From CAYLZN01 sp964387935 (GTDB taxonomy: Bacteria; Acidobacteriota; Vicinamibacteria; Vicinamibacterales; JAFNAJ01), in the NCBI GenBank assembly GCA_964387935.1, contig CAYLZN010000097.1:1-17008 (forward strand): a stretch of DNA of 17,008 bases. Reading direction: 5' to 3'. The notes beneath the pieces were generated by a model that searched no databases, was not told the DNA's origin, and saw only the letters and a list, made by a program, of their open reading frames with translations. Below are positions 8,965-16,653 of this stretch, piece by piece. Positions within the stretch are counted from its first letter, which is position 1, and each line of letters begins with the position of its first letter. A program made the translations under genes and the position numbers.

Positions 8965-9259
8965 GCCCGTCATCGTAGCATGCAGCGTGTGCGCTCCGGG
9001 GTGGGGGGCAGTCCGGGCTGTCCGGCAGGGCCGCGCCCCACCCGGCGGTGGGATCTCTCAACCGGACCAGGGACCCGGGGGGAGCCGGGCGGCGCGCGGG
9101 CACTTTCAGATCTGCAATTGCCACACCTGTGCGCCGGCCACGATCTGCACCCGGGAACGGGGAGATGGCCTGCCTGTGCCGAGGGAAGTCGCAGGGCGTG
9201 GTGAGGGAAGTCATCCCGCGGGACGCAGAATCCAACCTTGATTGGACAGAACGGCGGGC

Positions 9260-9303
9260 GGCCGCAAGCCGCCGGCCGCAAGCCGCGCGCCGCCGGCCGC
9301 AAG
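9260..9303. repeat. Three copies of GGCCGCAAG upstream of the sigma gene
   Basis: GGCCGCAAG occurs at 9260-9268, 9274-9282 and 9295-9303, with start spacing of 14 and 21 bases. The intervening bases are GC-only. The copies lie 130-170 bases before the sigma gene start. They may be a small operator array or a simple-sequence expansion. Confidence 0.6.
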
Positions 9304-9431
9304 ATGTACGCCGATGGTTGACCCGACCACCAACGGCCCGGCTTCGTCTAAGCTGTGGAACGAGGGATGGCCTGGTGGGCCTCACGCCCGGAGTGGGCGG
9401 ACAGGACCCCGAGGGCGCGCGCCGGAGGCCA

Positions 9432-10061
9432 ATGGCGTCCACCGACGAAGAACTGGTCGAGCGGGCGATCGCCGGAGATTCGGAGTCGTTCAACCAGCTC
9501 GTCAAGCGCTGGGAGCGGCCGATCTATGCGCTGGCCTACCGCGTACTCGGGCGCGAGGAGGATGCGCGGGACGTGGTCCAGGAGGCCTTCCTCCGCGCCT
9601 TTCGTGCGCTCCCCGGCTTCAAGGGCCAGGCGAAGTTCTCCTCGTGGTTGTATCGCATCACGCTGAACCTGTGCCGCGACTGGATCCGGCGGCGGAACCG
9701 CACGCCGGAGCTGCAGGCACCCGAGGGCATCGATGTCATCGAGCTGGCGGCTGAACAGGGTCCAACCGAGACCGTCGAGGACGTCTTGAGCCGCAAGCAC
9801 ATGGGAGAGCGGATCGCTCGCGCCATGCGGGCGCTGACGGAGGACCAACGCACCGCGATCGTGCTCAAGGAATACGAGGGGCTCACGTTCCAGGAGATCT
9901 CCGACCTGCTGGACGTGCCCCTCTCGACGATCAAGACACGGCTCTATCAGGGGCTCACGGTTTTGCGCCGCGAGCTGGAGAGGGAGTCGGCCTCACGGGG
10001 CGCGAGCGTGCTGGCGTTTGGCACGCAGCGCCTCACGCCGCCGCTCACCGACACGCCATGA
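9432..10061 (+). CDS. ECF-type RNA polymerase sigma factor
   Basis: A 209-residue alternative sigma factor with region 2 at about 20-90 (RVLGREEDARDVVQEAFLRA for core binding, FSSWLYRITLNLCRDW for -10 recognition) and region 4 at about 132-182 (LTEDQRTAIVL, then helix-turn-helix LTFQEISDLLDVPLSTIKTR). Regions 1.1 and 3 are absent, as expected for ECF factors. The ATG at 9432 follows GGAGG by only three bases; the frame is open further upstream, but family similarity begins here. A GTG at 9393 is an alternative. Its stop overlaps the ATG of the anti-sigma gene (ATGA), the usual arrangement for a sigma factor held by a co-encoded regulator. Confidence 0.93.
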   Translation: MASTDEELVERAIAGDSESFNQLVKRWERPIYALAYRVLGREEDARDVVQEAFLRAFRALPGFKGQAKFSSWLYRITLNLCRDWIRRRNRTPELQAPEGIDVIELAAEQGPTETVEDVLSRKHMGERIARAMRALTEDQRTAIVLKEYEGLTFQEISDLLDVPLSTIKTRLYQGLTVLRRELERESASRGASVLAFGTQRLTPPLTDTP

Positions 10062-10876
10062 ACGAGCACATGACCTGCGAATCGAAAGAGCTGCTGATCT
10101 CCTACCTCTACAGCGAGGTGACCGAGGCGGAGCGACAGGCCGTCGAGGCGCGCCTGGCCGCCTGCGCCGGGTGTCGCGCGGAGGTGGAGGCCTTCACCGG
10201 GGTGCGCACCGCGCTTGCCGAGTGGGACGCGCCAGCCCTGGGCGTCCACTTCCGAGTTGTGGCCGAGCCCGCGGGGCGCGCCGCGAGCCGCCCTCGCTGG
10301 TGGGGCGCGGCGCCGCTGGCGGCTGCGGCGGTGCTCGTCCTTGCCGCCGCGGCGGCGCTCGCGGCCCTCGAAGTGCGCCGCGAGGCCGGCGGCCTCGTGA
10401 TCCGCACGGGGTGGAACCGCGCGGACACGACCGCCGAGATCCGGCAGGCGGCGCTTCCCGCCCCGACGTCAGCTCTTCCCGCTTCGCCGGCGCCGTCCCC
10501 GGGGGAGTGGCGTACGGAACTCGCGGCCCTCGAACAGCGGCTCATGGGCGAGCTGTCGAGATCGGCCCCCACGACTCTGGCCGCGACCAATGCCAGCACC
10601 ACGACTTCCGGTCCTGTCACACGCCGCCTGTCGGACGATGAGCTCCTGCGGCGCGTCCAGCAACTGATTGACGATGCGGAACTGCGGCAGCAGCGCAACC
10701 TGGCGCTTCGCATGACCGAGGTGTCGAGAGACCTCGCCGTCCAGCGCGAAGCGGACCTCGTGCAGATTCAGCAGGGCATGGGTCGGCTCGAGGGGCGCAG
10801 CGAAGCCGAGGCGGCGCGCGCCCGCGAAATGATGAACTACATCGTCAGGGTCTCTCAGCAGTCGCCTCGAGAGTAG
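10058..10876 (+). CDS. Membrane anti-sigma factor with zinc-finger-like N-terminus
   Basis: A 272-residue single-pass membrane protein probably holding the upstream ECF sigma factor inactive. Residues 5-50 resemble the ZAS anti-sigma domain: Cys7, the SYLYSEVTEAER segment, then AACAGC with Cys36 and Cys39. The usual histidine four residues before the first of these cysteines is replaced by Arg32, so zinc binding may be altered or lost. A transmembrane segment lies at about 82-105, followed by an exported Ala/Pro/Ser/Thr-rich stretch and a long charged helix or coiled coil (about 188-268). The ATG overlaps the sigma stop in an ATGA junction, indicating coupling. The large outer part suggests signal sensing or protein contact outside the membrane. 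Confidence 0.85.
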   Translation: MNEHMTCESKELLISYLYSEVTEAERQAVEARLAACAGCRAEVEAFTGVRTALAEWDAPALGVHFRVVAEPAGRAASRPRWWGAAPLAAAAVLVLAAAAALAALEVRREAGGLVIRTGWNRADTTAEIRQAALPAPTSALPASPAPSPGEWRTELAALEQRLMGELSRSAPTTLAATNASTTTSGPVTRRLSDDELLRRVQQLIDDAELRQQRNLALRMTEVSRDLAVQREADLVQIQQGMGRLEGRSEAEAARAREMMNYIVRVSQQSPRE

Positions 10877-10902
10877 GCGGCATGGCAACAAGGAGTGGCA
10901 TC

Positions 10903-11727
10903 GTGAACGCGAAGTGGTTGGTCGTTCCTCTCGTGGCGGTGGCCACGCCCGTCCTCGCCCAGCAGGTGATCTCGACGGTGCCCGCGCCGGCCGTGTCCTC
11001 GCAGGCCCGCTTCCAGATCCGGGTGATGGAGGGCGTGCTCGAAACGGCCGTGCAGAACGGCGCGCTGACCGTGAGCACCCAGATCCGCCAGGTGTCGCCA
11101 GACCTGACCTTCTTCAGCGGGCCTGCCCGGGCGCGCGGTTTCCGCGTCGATGAGTACGGCGTGTTCTTCGCGGTGGACGTGCCGGCGCTGCACCGGTCGC
11201 TGACGTGGAGCCTGCGCACGGTCACCCAGTCCAACGCCGACCTGACGAGGGCGCTGGAGTCGATCCGCCGCGCGGTACTGGCCCAGAACGACACCCGCAT
11301 GAAGGGCGAACTCGAACAGGCCCTCAAGCTGGTGGAGCTGCAGGTCGGGCCGCCTGCCCTGAGGCGGGTCACCACGCCGGACGCCCCGCGGCCCGGCCAG
11401 GCCGAGGCCACGCCGCCTGCAGCCGAGGAGCCCGCGAGAGCGCGCGTGCCGGACCTGCTGCTCAAGGACCCTGGCGCCGCCTACACGAAGGCTGTCCAGG
11501 ACGCCCTCGTCGATGCGATGGTGGATTACGGATCGACGCTCAGCCTCGAGGACGCGGAGTGGCTCACGGTGGCGGCCCGCGAGATGGGTGACGCCATGAT
11601 GGGCAGCGACCTCGGACAGTCGGTCACGATCACCCTTCGCGCGCGCGGCACGGATCTGAGCGCCTTCAAAGCGGGGCGCCTGAGCCGCGAGGAGATGAAG
11701 AAGAAGGTCGAGGCCCGCGAGTTCTGA
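10903..11727 (+). CDS. Exported protein of unknown function in the sigma/anti-sigma cluster
   Basis: I do not recognise the family. From the GTG at 10903 the product has 274 residues. It starts with a typical cleavable signal peptide: Lys4, a hydrophobic core, then TPVLA with cleavage expected after residue 19, before QQVIST. The GTG is preferred because AAGGAG (10890-10895) lies seven bases upstream; an in-frame ATG at 10882 would add seven residues. The mature part has a beta-rich first half with FQIRVMEG and TFFSGPARARGF, a Pro/Ala-rich linker near the middle and a helical C-terminal half with DLLLKDPGAAYTKAVQDALV, ending in a charged EEMKKKVEAREF tail. It starts 26 bases after the anti-sigma stop, so it is probably co-transcribed and may act with that sensor. 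Confidence 0.8.
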   Translation: MNAKWLVVPLVAVATPVLAQQVISTVPAPAVSSQARFQIRVMEGVLETAVQNGALTVSTQIRQVSPDLTFFSGPARARGFRVDEYGVFFAVDVPALHRSLTWSLRTVTQSNADLTRALESIRRAVLAQNDTRMKGELEQALKLVELQVGPPALRRVTTPDAPRPGQAEATPPAAEEPARARVPDLLLKDPGAAYTKAVQDALVDAMVDYGSTLSLEDAEWLTVAAREMGDAMMGSDLGQSVTITLRARGTDLSAFKAGRLSREEMKKKVEAREF

Positions 11728-11741
11728 TCTACAATCCGCCG

Positions 11742-12257
11742 ATGTCGCGTTCGGGCGTTGGTCTGTCGCCTTCTGCCGTCCTGGCCGGGCTCGTCCTGCT
11801 CGGTGTGGGTGTCGTCTCCGCGGCGTGCCGCGGGGCCGACGTCGATGTGCAGCAGGCCCTGCAGGTCACCGATGTCGTGACCGGCTACCACGACCTCGGC
11901 ATCGTGGACGGCAAGAACAAGCTCGTGCCGAGCGTCTCCTTCCGGATCAGAAACGTGGCATCGGACACGGTCGCCAGCGTGCAACTGAACGCGGTGTTCC
12001 GGGTGGTCGGCGATCAGGAGGAACTCGGCTCCGCCTTCGTCAAAGGGATCGACGCCAGAGGCCTGGCGGGCGGCGCCACCACCGAGCCGTTCGTGCTCAG
12101 GTCGGCCCTCGGCTACACCGGCGAGCAGCCTCGCGCGCAGATGCTCCAGCATTCGAGTTTCCGCGACGTTCATGTCGAGATTTTCGCCAAGCACGGCGCC
12201 AGGCAGTGGGTGAAGCTCGGCGAGCACAAGGTCGAGCGCCAGTTGCTGACCCACTGA
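11742..12257 (+). CDS. Small predicted lipoprotein or anchored exported protein, unknown function
   Basis: A 171-residue protein with a hydrophobic N-terminal segment (about 11-28) ending in VVSAAC, with Cys29 as a possible lipidation site; the match to a lipobox is imperfect. The mature part is beta-rich (VSFRIRNVASDTVASVQLNA and following), reminiscent of small Ig-like/FxLYD-type domains in bacterial lipoproteins, but I cannot assign a family. It follows the previous gene by 14 bases, and its stop shares one base with the permease start (TGATG). This tight packing suggests one transcript. No clear ribosome binding site precedes the ATG. Confidence 0.75.
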   Translation: MSRSGVGLSPSAVLAGLVLLGVGVVSAACRGADVDVQQALQVTDVVTGYHDLGIVDGKNKLVPSVSFRIRNVASDTVASVQLNAVFRVVGDQEELGSAFVKGIDARGLAGGATTEPFVLRSALGYTGEQPRAQMLQHSSFRDVHVEIFAKHGARQWVKLGEHKVERQLLTH

Positions 12258-13633
12258 TGCCCGCCCCGAGTTCGGCTCCCGCCCTCGAGCGGCGCCTCGG
12301 GCCACTCGACGCCGCCGCCGTCGTCGTGTCGAACGTCATCGGCAGCGGAATCCTCATCACGCCCGCCTTCATCGCGGCCACGGCGCCGAACGCTCAGGCC
12401 ATGATGGGGGCCTGGCTGGCCGGCGGCCTGCTGGCCTTCGCCGGGGCAATGGCGTACGCGGAACTGGCGGCGCTTCGCCCGCGTGCCGGCGGCGAGTACG
12501 TCTACCTCCAGGAGGCCTTCGGTCCCCTGGCCGCGTTCCTCACGGGTTGGACATCGTTCGTCGCGGGCTTCTCGGGCGCGATCGCAGCCTCGGCCGTCGG
12601 GTTTGCCAGCTACCTCGGGCGCTTCGTCCCTTCGGCGGCCGACCCGACGCCGCTCGTGAGCCTGCCGCTCGGGCCGCTCTCCCTGTCGCTCTCGCGCCAG
12701 ACGCTCATCGCCACGCTGCTCGTGTGGGCCCTGTCCTGGGTGCACATCCGCGGCCTCGGGCCCGGCCGACTCGTGCAGAATGCCCTCGCCGTCACGAAGG
12801 TGGTGTTCCTCCTCGGCTTCGTGGCGGCCGGGCTTTCCATCGGCCGGGGCAGCGTGGGGCACTTCTCCCTCGGTGGTTCAACGAGCGCCGGCGGGTTCCT
12901 CCTCGCGCTGATCCCGGTGATGTTCAGCTACTCGGGCTGGAACGCTGCGGCCTACGTGGCCGAGGAGATCAGGAATCCCGCCCGGAACGTGCCGCTCGCG
13001 CTCGGCCTGGGCACCGCAGCCGTCATCCTCGTCTACCTGGCGCTCAACCTGCTCTACATCTACGCCATGCCGGTGCCCGAGCTGGCGGGCCTGCAGGTGC
13101 GCGTCGTGGATGCCGCCGCCGATCGCCTGTTCGGGGCGGGGGCTGGCGACCTGCTCGCGTTCATCACGCTGTTCATCGTGGCAGGCAGCATCAGCGCGAT
13201 GGTGTTCGCCGGCCCGCGTGTCTACTACGCCATGGCACGTGACGGGCTGTTCCTCCGAGCCGCCGGGCAGATCCACCCGCGCTATCGCACGCCGGCCGTG
13301 TCGATTGCTGCACAGGCCGCGTGGTCCACCCTGCTCCTGCTGTCCGGTACGTTCGGCCAGCTCGTGGACTACACCGGGTTTGCGGTCGTCCTGTTCGCGG
13401 GTGCCGCCGTGCTCGGCCTGTTCGTGCTTCGGTTCCGCAACCCGGGGGCATCGCGTCCGTTTTCCGCGCTGGGCTATCCTCTCGCCCCCGCGGTGTTCGT
13501 GCTGGCCAGCGCGGCCCTGGTGGTCAATGCCATCTGGAGAAATCCAGGTCCCTCGGCGGCGGGCCTGCTGGTGATCGCCGCCGGGCTTCCGCTCTACTGG
13601 TTTTTCCGGACCCGGGCCACGTCACGGCTGTAG
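12257..13633 (+). CDS. APC-family amino-acid permease
   Basis: An inner-membrane transporter of 458 residues with about 12 hydrophobic segments and a LeuT-type fold. The substrate-site signature IGSGI (28-32) interrupts the first helix. AYAELAALRPRAGGEYVYL marks helix 2, and FSYSGWNAAAYVAEEIRNP marks the helix 6 region, all typical of the LAT/APC amino-acid exchanger and permease group. The substrate cannot be deduced. The ATG overlaps the stop of the preceding lipoprotein-like gene by one base, so translation is probably coupled; the frame extends upstream, but only as a shadow of that gene. The 3' end overlaps the convergent PEGA-protein gene by 12 bases. Confidence 0.92.
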   Translation: MPAPSSAPALERRLGPLDAAAVVVSNVIGSGILITPAFIAATAPNAQAMMGAWLAGGLLAFAGAMAYAELAALRPRAGGEYVYLQEAFGPLAAFLTGWTSFVAGFSGAIAASAVGFASYLGRFVPSAADPTPLVSLPLGPLSLSLSRQTLIATLLVWALSWVHIRGLGPGRLVQNALAVTKVVFLLGFVAAGLSIGRGSVGHFSLGGSTSAGGFLLALIPVMFSYSGWNAAAYVAEEIRNPARNVPLALGLGTAAVILVYLALNLLYIYAMPVPELAGLQVRVVDAAADRLFGAGAGDLLAFITLFIVAGSISAMVFAGPRVYYAMARDGLFLRAAGQIHPRYRTPAVSIAAQAAWSTLLLLSGTFGQLVDYTGFAVVLFAGAAVLGLFVLRFRNPGASRPFSALGYPLAPAVFVLASAALVVNAIWRNPGPSAAGLLVIAAGLPLYWFFRTRATSRL

Positions 13634-14434
13634 CGTTCCCGACAGCTTGAGCGTCCGGTCGGCCAGCACGTAGACGTTGAACTCGAGGGACTGCAGCCCC
13701 TCGCGCCGGACCTCGAGGTGGTGTGGGCCCGCCGGCAGTGCGAGGCTCTGGAAGTTGCCATCGAACGCGTCGACGATCCCCACGTAGTAGCCGTCCACGA
13801 ACACGTGGGCGTCGCGCGGCTTCACCTTGAGGCGGACCGACCCCGTCGGCGGGTATTGATACGGTGCCCCGCCCTGGCCGCTGTAAGTGGCGGCCGTGCC
13901 CCACCAGAACGGGTCGTAGTAGAACCACGAGCCGAGACCCCAGCCCCACGGCGCCCAATTCCAGTAAGCGGGACGGTAGTAGTCCGGATCCCACCCTCCC
14001 CCACCCGGGCCAGACGCGGGCGGACGATGAGAGCGGGAGACGGCGACGCCGGAGTACTCTCCCGAAGGAAACCGCTGACGGGAACTGCCGCTCGACGCCG
14101 TCGCCCGTTCCCGCGAGTTCGATCGGTCTGGCACACGGTCCTGCACCCCGGCCGGCGAAGCGGCGGGCCGGTCGCTACCAGGGCGCTCGCCTCGCCGTAC
14201 GGCCGTCTGCCCGCTGGGCGCCGGCCGATCCGGCGCGGCAGACGGGGTCACGCGCGGCGCCGCCTGCTCGCGCGGCGGCGTGCGGTCCACGGGTTTGGCA
14301 TGGCTCTTGGGTTGTTCTTGCGGCTCGGGCGGCTCGGTCTGTGCCTGGCCAGGTCCGGGAAGTCCCAGAAGGAGGACGGCCGCCAGGGCCCAGCGCCCCC
14401 ACGCTGAAGAAGACGACGTGTTGTGGCGTTCCAC
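13622..14434 (-). CDS. Exported PEGA-domain protein
   Basis: A 270-residue secreted or periplasmic protein. A signal peptide (about 1-31, ending GPGQA) is followed by a low-complexity Pro/Arg/Ser-rich stretch (32-140), a Gly/Trp/Tyr-rich segment (about 145-185, with YWNWAPWGWGLGSWFYY) and a C-terminal PEGA domain (about 198-270). The PEGA part shows GSVRLKVKPRDAHVFVDG, YYVGIVDAF, LPAGPHHLEVRREG and ends in a beta-rich TLKLSGTL. PEGA domains are surface-layer or envelope-associated modules; no catalytic residues are apparent. The GTG start at 14434 is well supported by GGAGG five bases upstream. The gene is divergent from hslV and convergent with the permease. Confidence 0.87.
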   Translation of the reverse strand: MERHNTSSSSAWGRWALAAVLLLGLPGPGQAQTEPPEPQEQPKSHAKPVDRTPPREQAAPRVTPSAAPDRPAPSGQTAVRRGERPGSDRPAASPAGVQDRVPDRSNSRERATASSGSSRQRFPSGEYSGVAVSRSHRPPASGPGGGGWDPDYYRPAYWNWAPWGWGLGSWFYYDPFWWGTAATYSGQGGAPYQYPPTGSVRLKVKPRDAHVFVDGYYVGIVDAFDGNFQSLALPAGPHHLEVRREGLQSLEFNVYVLADRTLKLSGTLQP

Positions 14435-14439
14435 GGTTA

Positions 14440-14444
14440 CCTCC
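14440..14444 (-). promoter_or_regulatory. Strong Shine-Dalgarno for the PEGA-protein GTG start
   Basis: The minus strand reads GGAGG, then TAACC, then the GTG at 14434-14432. It is one of the clearest ribosome binding sites in the window and fixes this non-ATG start. Confidence 0.75.
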
Positions 14445-14574
14445 GGGACAACTGCCTGACGAGAAGGTGTGCAACACCGCGACCAACACCCTCCCCGGCG
14501 AAACGGCCGGAAAACTCCAAGGCGCAGGGGGAACGACCTCGGATGTCCTGCCAGGCTCGCCCGCGTGTCCTCTC

Positions 14575-14603
14575 CTGCGACGTGTGCGCCGGTGTGCTAG
14601 ACT
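14575..14603 (+). promoter_or_regulatory. Candidate extended -10 promoter for hslVU
   Basis: TAGACT (14598-14603), preceded by TGC, forms an extended -10 like element. CTGCGA lies 17 bases upstream as a weak -35. It is in the 244-base divergent gap, 75 bases before the hslV start. The element is plausible but not strong; the rest of this gap shows nothing recognisable. Confidence 0.3.
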
Positions 14604-14678
14604 CGCAGGCGTTTCACCGCCCCTCGGCACGGGGTCCGGTGACCCACGCCCGCGCCCGCCGCGCGAACAGACCCGAAC

Positions 14679-15230
14679 GTGTCCACGACGTCCCCGCTCC
14701 CCAGGATTCACGCGACGACCGTGCTCGCCGTGCGCCACAACGGGCAGACCGTGCTGGCCGGTGACGGCCAGGTCACCCTGGGGGCCACGGTTGTCAAGGG
14801 GCAGGCCCGGAAGATCCGTCGCCTCTACCACGGGAGGGTGCTGGCCGGGTTTGCAGGGTCGGCGGCCGACTCGTTTGCGCTTTTCAGCCGCTTCGAAGCA
14901 AAACTCGAGGAGTACCGCGGCAATCTCGAGCGAGCGGTCGTGGAGCTGGCGCGGGACTGGCGGACGGACCGCCTCCTCCGTCGTCTCGAGGCTCTGCTGC
15001 TCGTCGTCGACGATCAGCGGACCTTCCTGGTGTCGGGCACGGGCGATCTGATCGAGCCCGACGACGGGTTGGCGGCGATCGGGTCCGGGGGACCGTTTGC
15101 GCTCGCGGCGGCGCGGGCGCTCGTCCGGCACTCGACGCTCGACGCGCGCACCATCGCCGAGCAGGCGCTCGCCATCGCGGCGGACATCTGCATCTACACG
15201 AACGCGAACATCACGGTGGAATCGCTGTAG
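14679..15230 (+). CDS. hslV: HslV, peptidase subunit of the HslUV protease
   Basis: The proteasome-like threonine peptidase of the ATP-dependent HslUV (ClpYQ) complex, 183 residues, cytosolic, forming double hexamers capped by HslU. The catalytic N-terminal threonine is Thr13 in HATTVLAVRHNG, aligned with Thr1 of mature E. coli HslV; the first 12 residues form a short propeptide removed by self-cleavage. Other family landmarks are VLAGDGQVTLG, GFAGSAADSFALF, ARDWRTDR, AIGSGGPFALAAARAL and DICIYTN near the end. The start is a GTG with no clear Shine-Dalgarno. hslU follows 21 bases downstream, giving the standard hslVU operon. Confidence 0.96.
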   Translation: MSTTSPLPRIHATTVLAVRHNGQTVLAGDGQVTLGATVVKGQARKIRRLYHGRVLAGFAGSAADSFALFSRFEAKLEEYRGNLERAVVELARDWRTDRLLRRLEALLLVVDDQRTFLVSGTGDLIEPDDGLAAIGSGGPFALAAARALVRHSTLDARTIAEQALAIAADICIYTNANITVESL

Positions 15231-15251
15231 CCGCGACCTCCGACTGGGTCG

Positions 15252-16653
15252 ATGCCGATGCCCATCTACCTTCCCGAGACGAGTGCCTCCTCAACGGAGC
15301 ATCTGACCCCGCGCGAGATCGTCGGGGAGCTCGACAAGTACATCGTCGGGCAGCACCGCGCGAAGCGCGCGGTGGCCATCGCCCTCCGCAACCGCATTCG
15401 CCGTCAGCGACTGCCGGCGGAGATGGCGGAAGAAGTCGCGCCCAAGAACATCCTGATGATCGGGCCGACGGGGGTCGGCAAGACCGAGATCGCCCGTCGC
15501 CTGGCGCGCCTCACGCGGTCGCCCTTCATGAAGGTCGAGNNNNNNNNNNAAGGTCGAGGCGTCCAAGTTCACCGAAGTCGGCTACGTCGGCCGCGATGTC
15601 GAGTCGATGATCCGGGACCTCACGGGACTGGCCGTGGACATGGTGCGCGAGGAGATGCTCACCGCCGTGCGCGAGAGGGCCCGGGCGCAGGCCGAGGAGC
15701 GACTGCTCGACCTGCTGCTTCCACCGGCCACCGCCCCGCCTGGCGACGGCAGTCCGGATCACCGCGAGGCGGCGTCCCGCACCCGCGAGCGCTTCCGCGA
15801 GCAGTTGCGTGCGGGGCGGCTGGACCAGCGGACCGTCGAGGTCGAGGTGCGCGAGCAGTCGCTGCCGATGTTCCAGGTCGTGTCCGGGTCGTCGCTCGAG
15901 GAGATCGACATCAACTTGAAGGACATGCTCCCGGGCTTCCTCCAGGGGCGGGGCAAGACCCGTCGCCTGCAGGTCCCGGAGGCCCTCGAGCACCTGGCGC
16001 GCGAGGAGGAGCAGAAGCTCGTCGACATGGACAGCGTGGGCCGCACAGCCGTGCGTCGCGTCGAGCAGAGCGGCATCATCTTCCTCGACGAGATCGACAA
16101 GATTGCGGGCCGCGAGGGCGCGCATGGCCCGGATGTGAGTCGGGAGGGCGTGCAGCGCGACCTCCTGCCGATCGTCGAGGGCACGACCGTGAACACGAAG
16201 TGGGGTCTGGTGCGCACCGACCACATCCTGTTCATCGCGGCCGGCGCGTTCCACGTGTCGAAGCCCTCGGACCTCATTCCGGAGATGCAGGGCCGCTTTC
16301 CGATTCGAGTCGAGCTGGAACCCCTCGGCCGGGCGGATTTCGTGCGGATCCTCACCGAGCCGCAGAACGCGCTGATCCGGCAGTACTCGGCGCTGTTGAA
16401 AACCGAGGACGTGGACCTGCAGTTCGACGCCGGCGCGATCGCCCGCATCGCCGAGTTCGCGGCACTCGTCAACGAGCGCACGGAGAACATCGGGGCCCGC
16501 CGGCTGCACACCGTGATGGAGCGGCTGCTCGACGAGGTGTCGTTCGACGGGCCCGAACTCGCGGGTCGGACCGTCACCATCGACCAGCCCTACGTCGATC
16601 GCATGCTGGCCGACATCGTCACGAGCGACGACCTGTCGCGGTACGTGCTGTGA
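15252..16653 (+). CDS. hslU: HslU, ATPase/unfoldase subunit of the HslUV protease (frame broken by an N run)
   Basis: The AAA+ unfoldase that feeds substrates to HslV. Visible features are an N-terminal LTPREIVGELDKYIVGQ, Walker A GPTGVGKT (71-78), the pore loop GYVG (104-107), an inserted I domain rich in Arg/Glu, Walker B IIFLDEIDK (about Asp273-Glu274), sensor region GAFHVSKPSDLIPEMQGRFP, GARRLHTVMERLL and the C-terminal SRYVL tail that docks into HslV. The N run at 15540-15549 and a repeated AAGGTCGAG put the two parts in different frames. Omitting 15540-15558 restores one frame of 460 residues, the normal family size. The gene is therefore very probably intact in the organism. ATG at 15252 is used; the in-frame ATG at 15258 is equally plausible. 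Confidence 0.93.
15540..15558. other. Assembly gap artefact: 10 N plus duplicated 9-mer
   Basis: Ten Ns (15540-15549) are flanked by identical AAGGTCGAG at 15531-15539 and 15550-15558. The second copy plus the Ns make 19 surplus bases. Removing them gives the conserved PFMKVEASKFTEVGYVG of HslU with no residue missing, so two contigs with a short overlap were evidently joined by filler. Confidence 0.9.

Larger units (their letters stand above)
8939..9431. other. Gene-free divergent region between ABC-F and ECF sigma genes
   Basis: No convincing gene is present, although all frames stay open for long stretches because of the base composition. It must hold the promoters of both divergent genes. 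It contains a leader hairpin at 8947-8964 next to the ABC-F start and a GGCCGCAAG repeat cluster at 9260-9303. A TTGACC at 9318 and a GTCTAA at 9346 look promoter-like, but their spacing does not fit a known sigma class. Confidence 0.6.

Noticed and set aside
7625..9241. 538-codon plus-strand frame opposite the ABC-F gene
   Set aside because: It is a shadow of the ABC-F coding sequence; both ATPase domains with complete motifs lie on the minus strand.
9318..9361. Possible ECF-type autoregulatory promoter (TTGACC, GTCTAA, GGAAC) before the sigma gene
   Set aside because: No pair of elements has a spacing that fits either housekeeping or ECF promoters, so no promoter is called.
8939..9505. N-terminal extension of the ABC-F frame by 189 codons
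   Set aside because: The extension is Arg/Pro/Ser-rich and unlike any ABC-F protein, overlaps the divergent sigma gene start, and homology begins exactly at the ATG at 8938.
13627..13646. Short inverted repeat GCTGT/ACAGC at the convergent permease/PEGA ends
   Set aside because: The stem is only five pairs with a 10-base loop and no T-run, so it does not support a terminator call.
15252..16653. hslU as a pseudogene or programmed frameshift
   Set aside because: The frame change is fully explained by ten Ns plus a duplicated 9-mer at a contig join; all functional motifs are intact.
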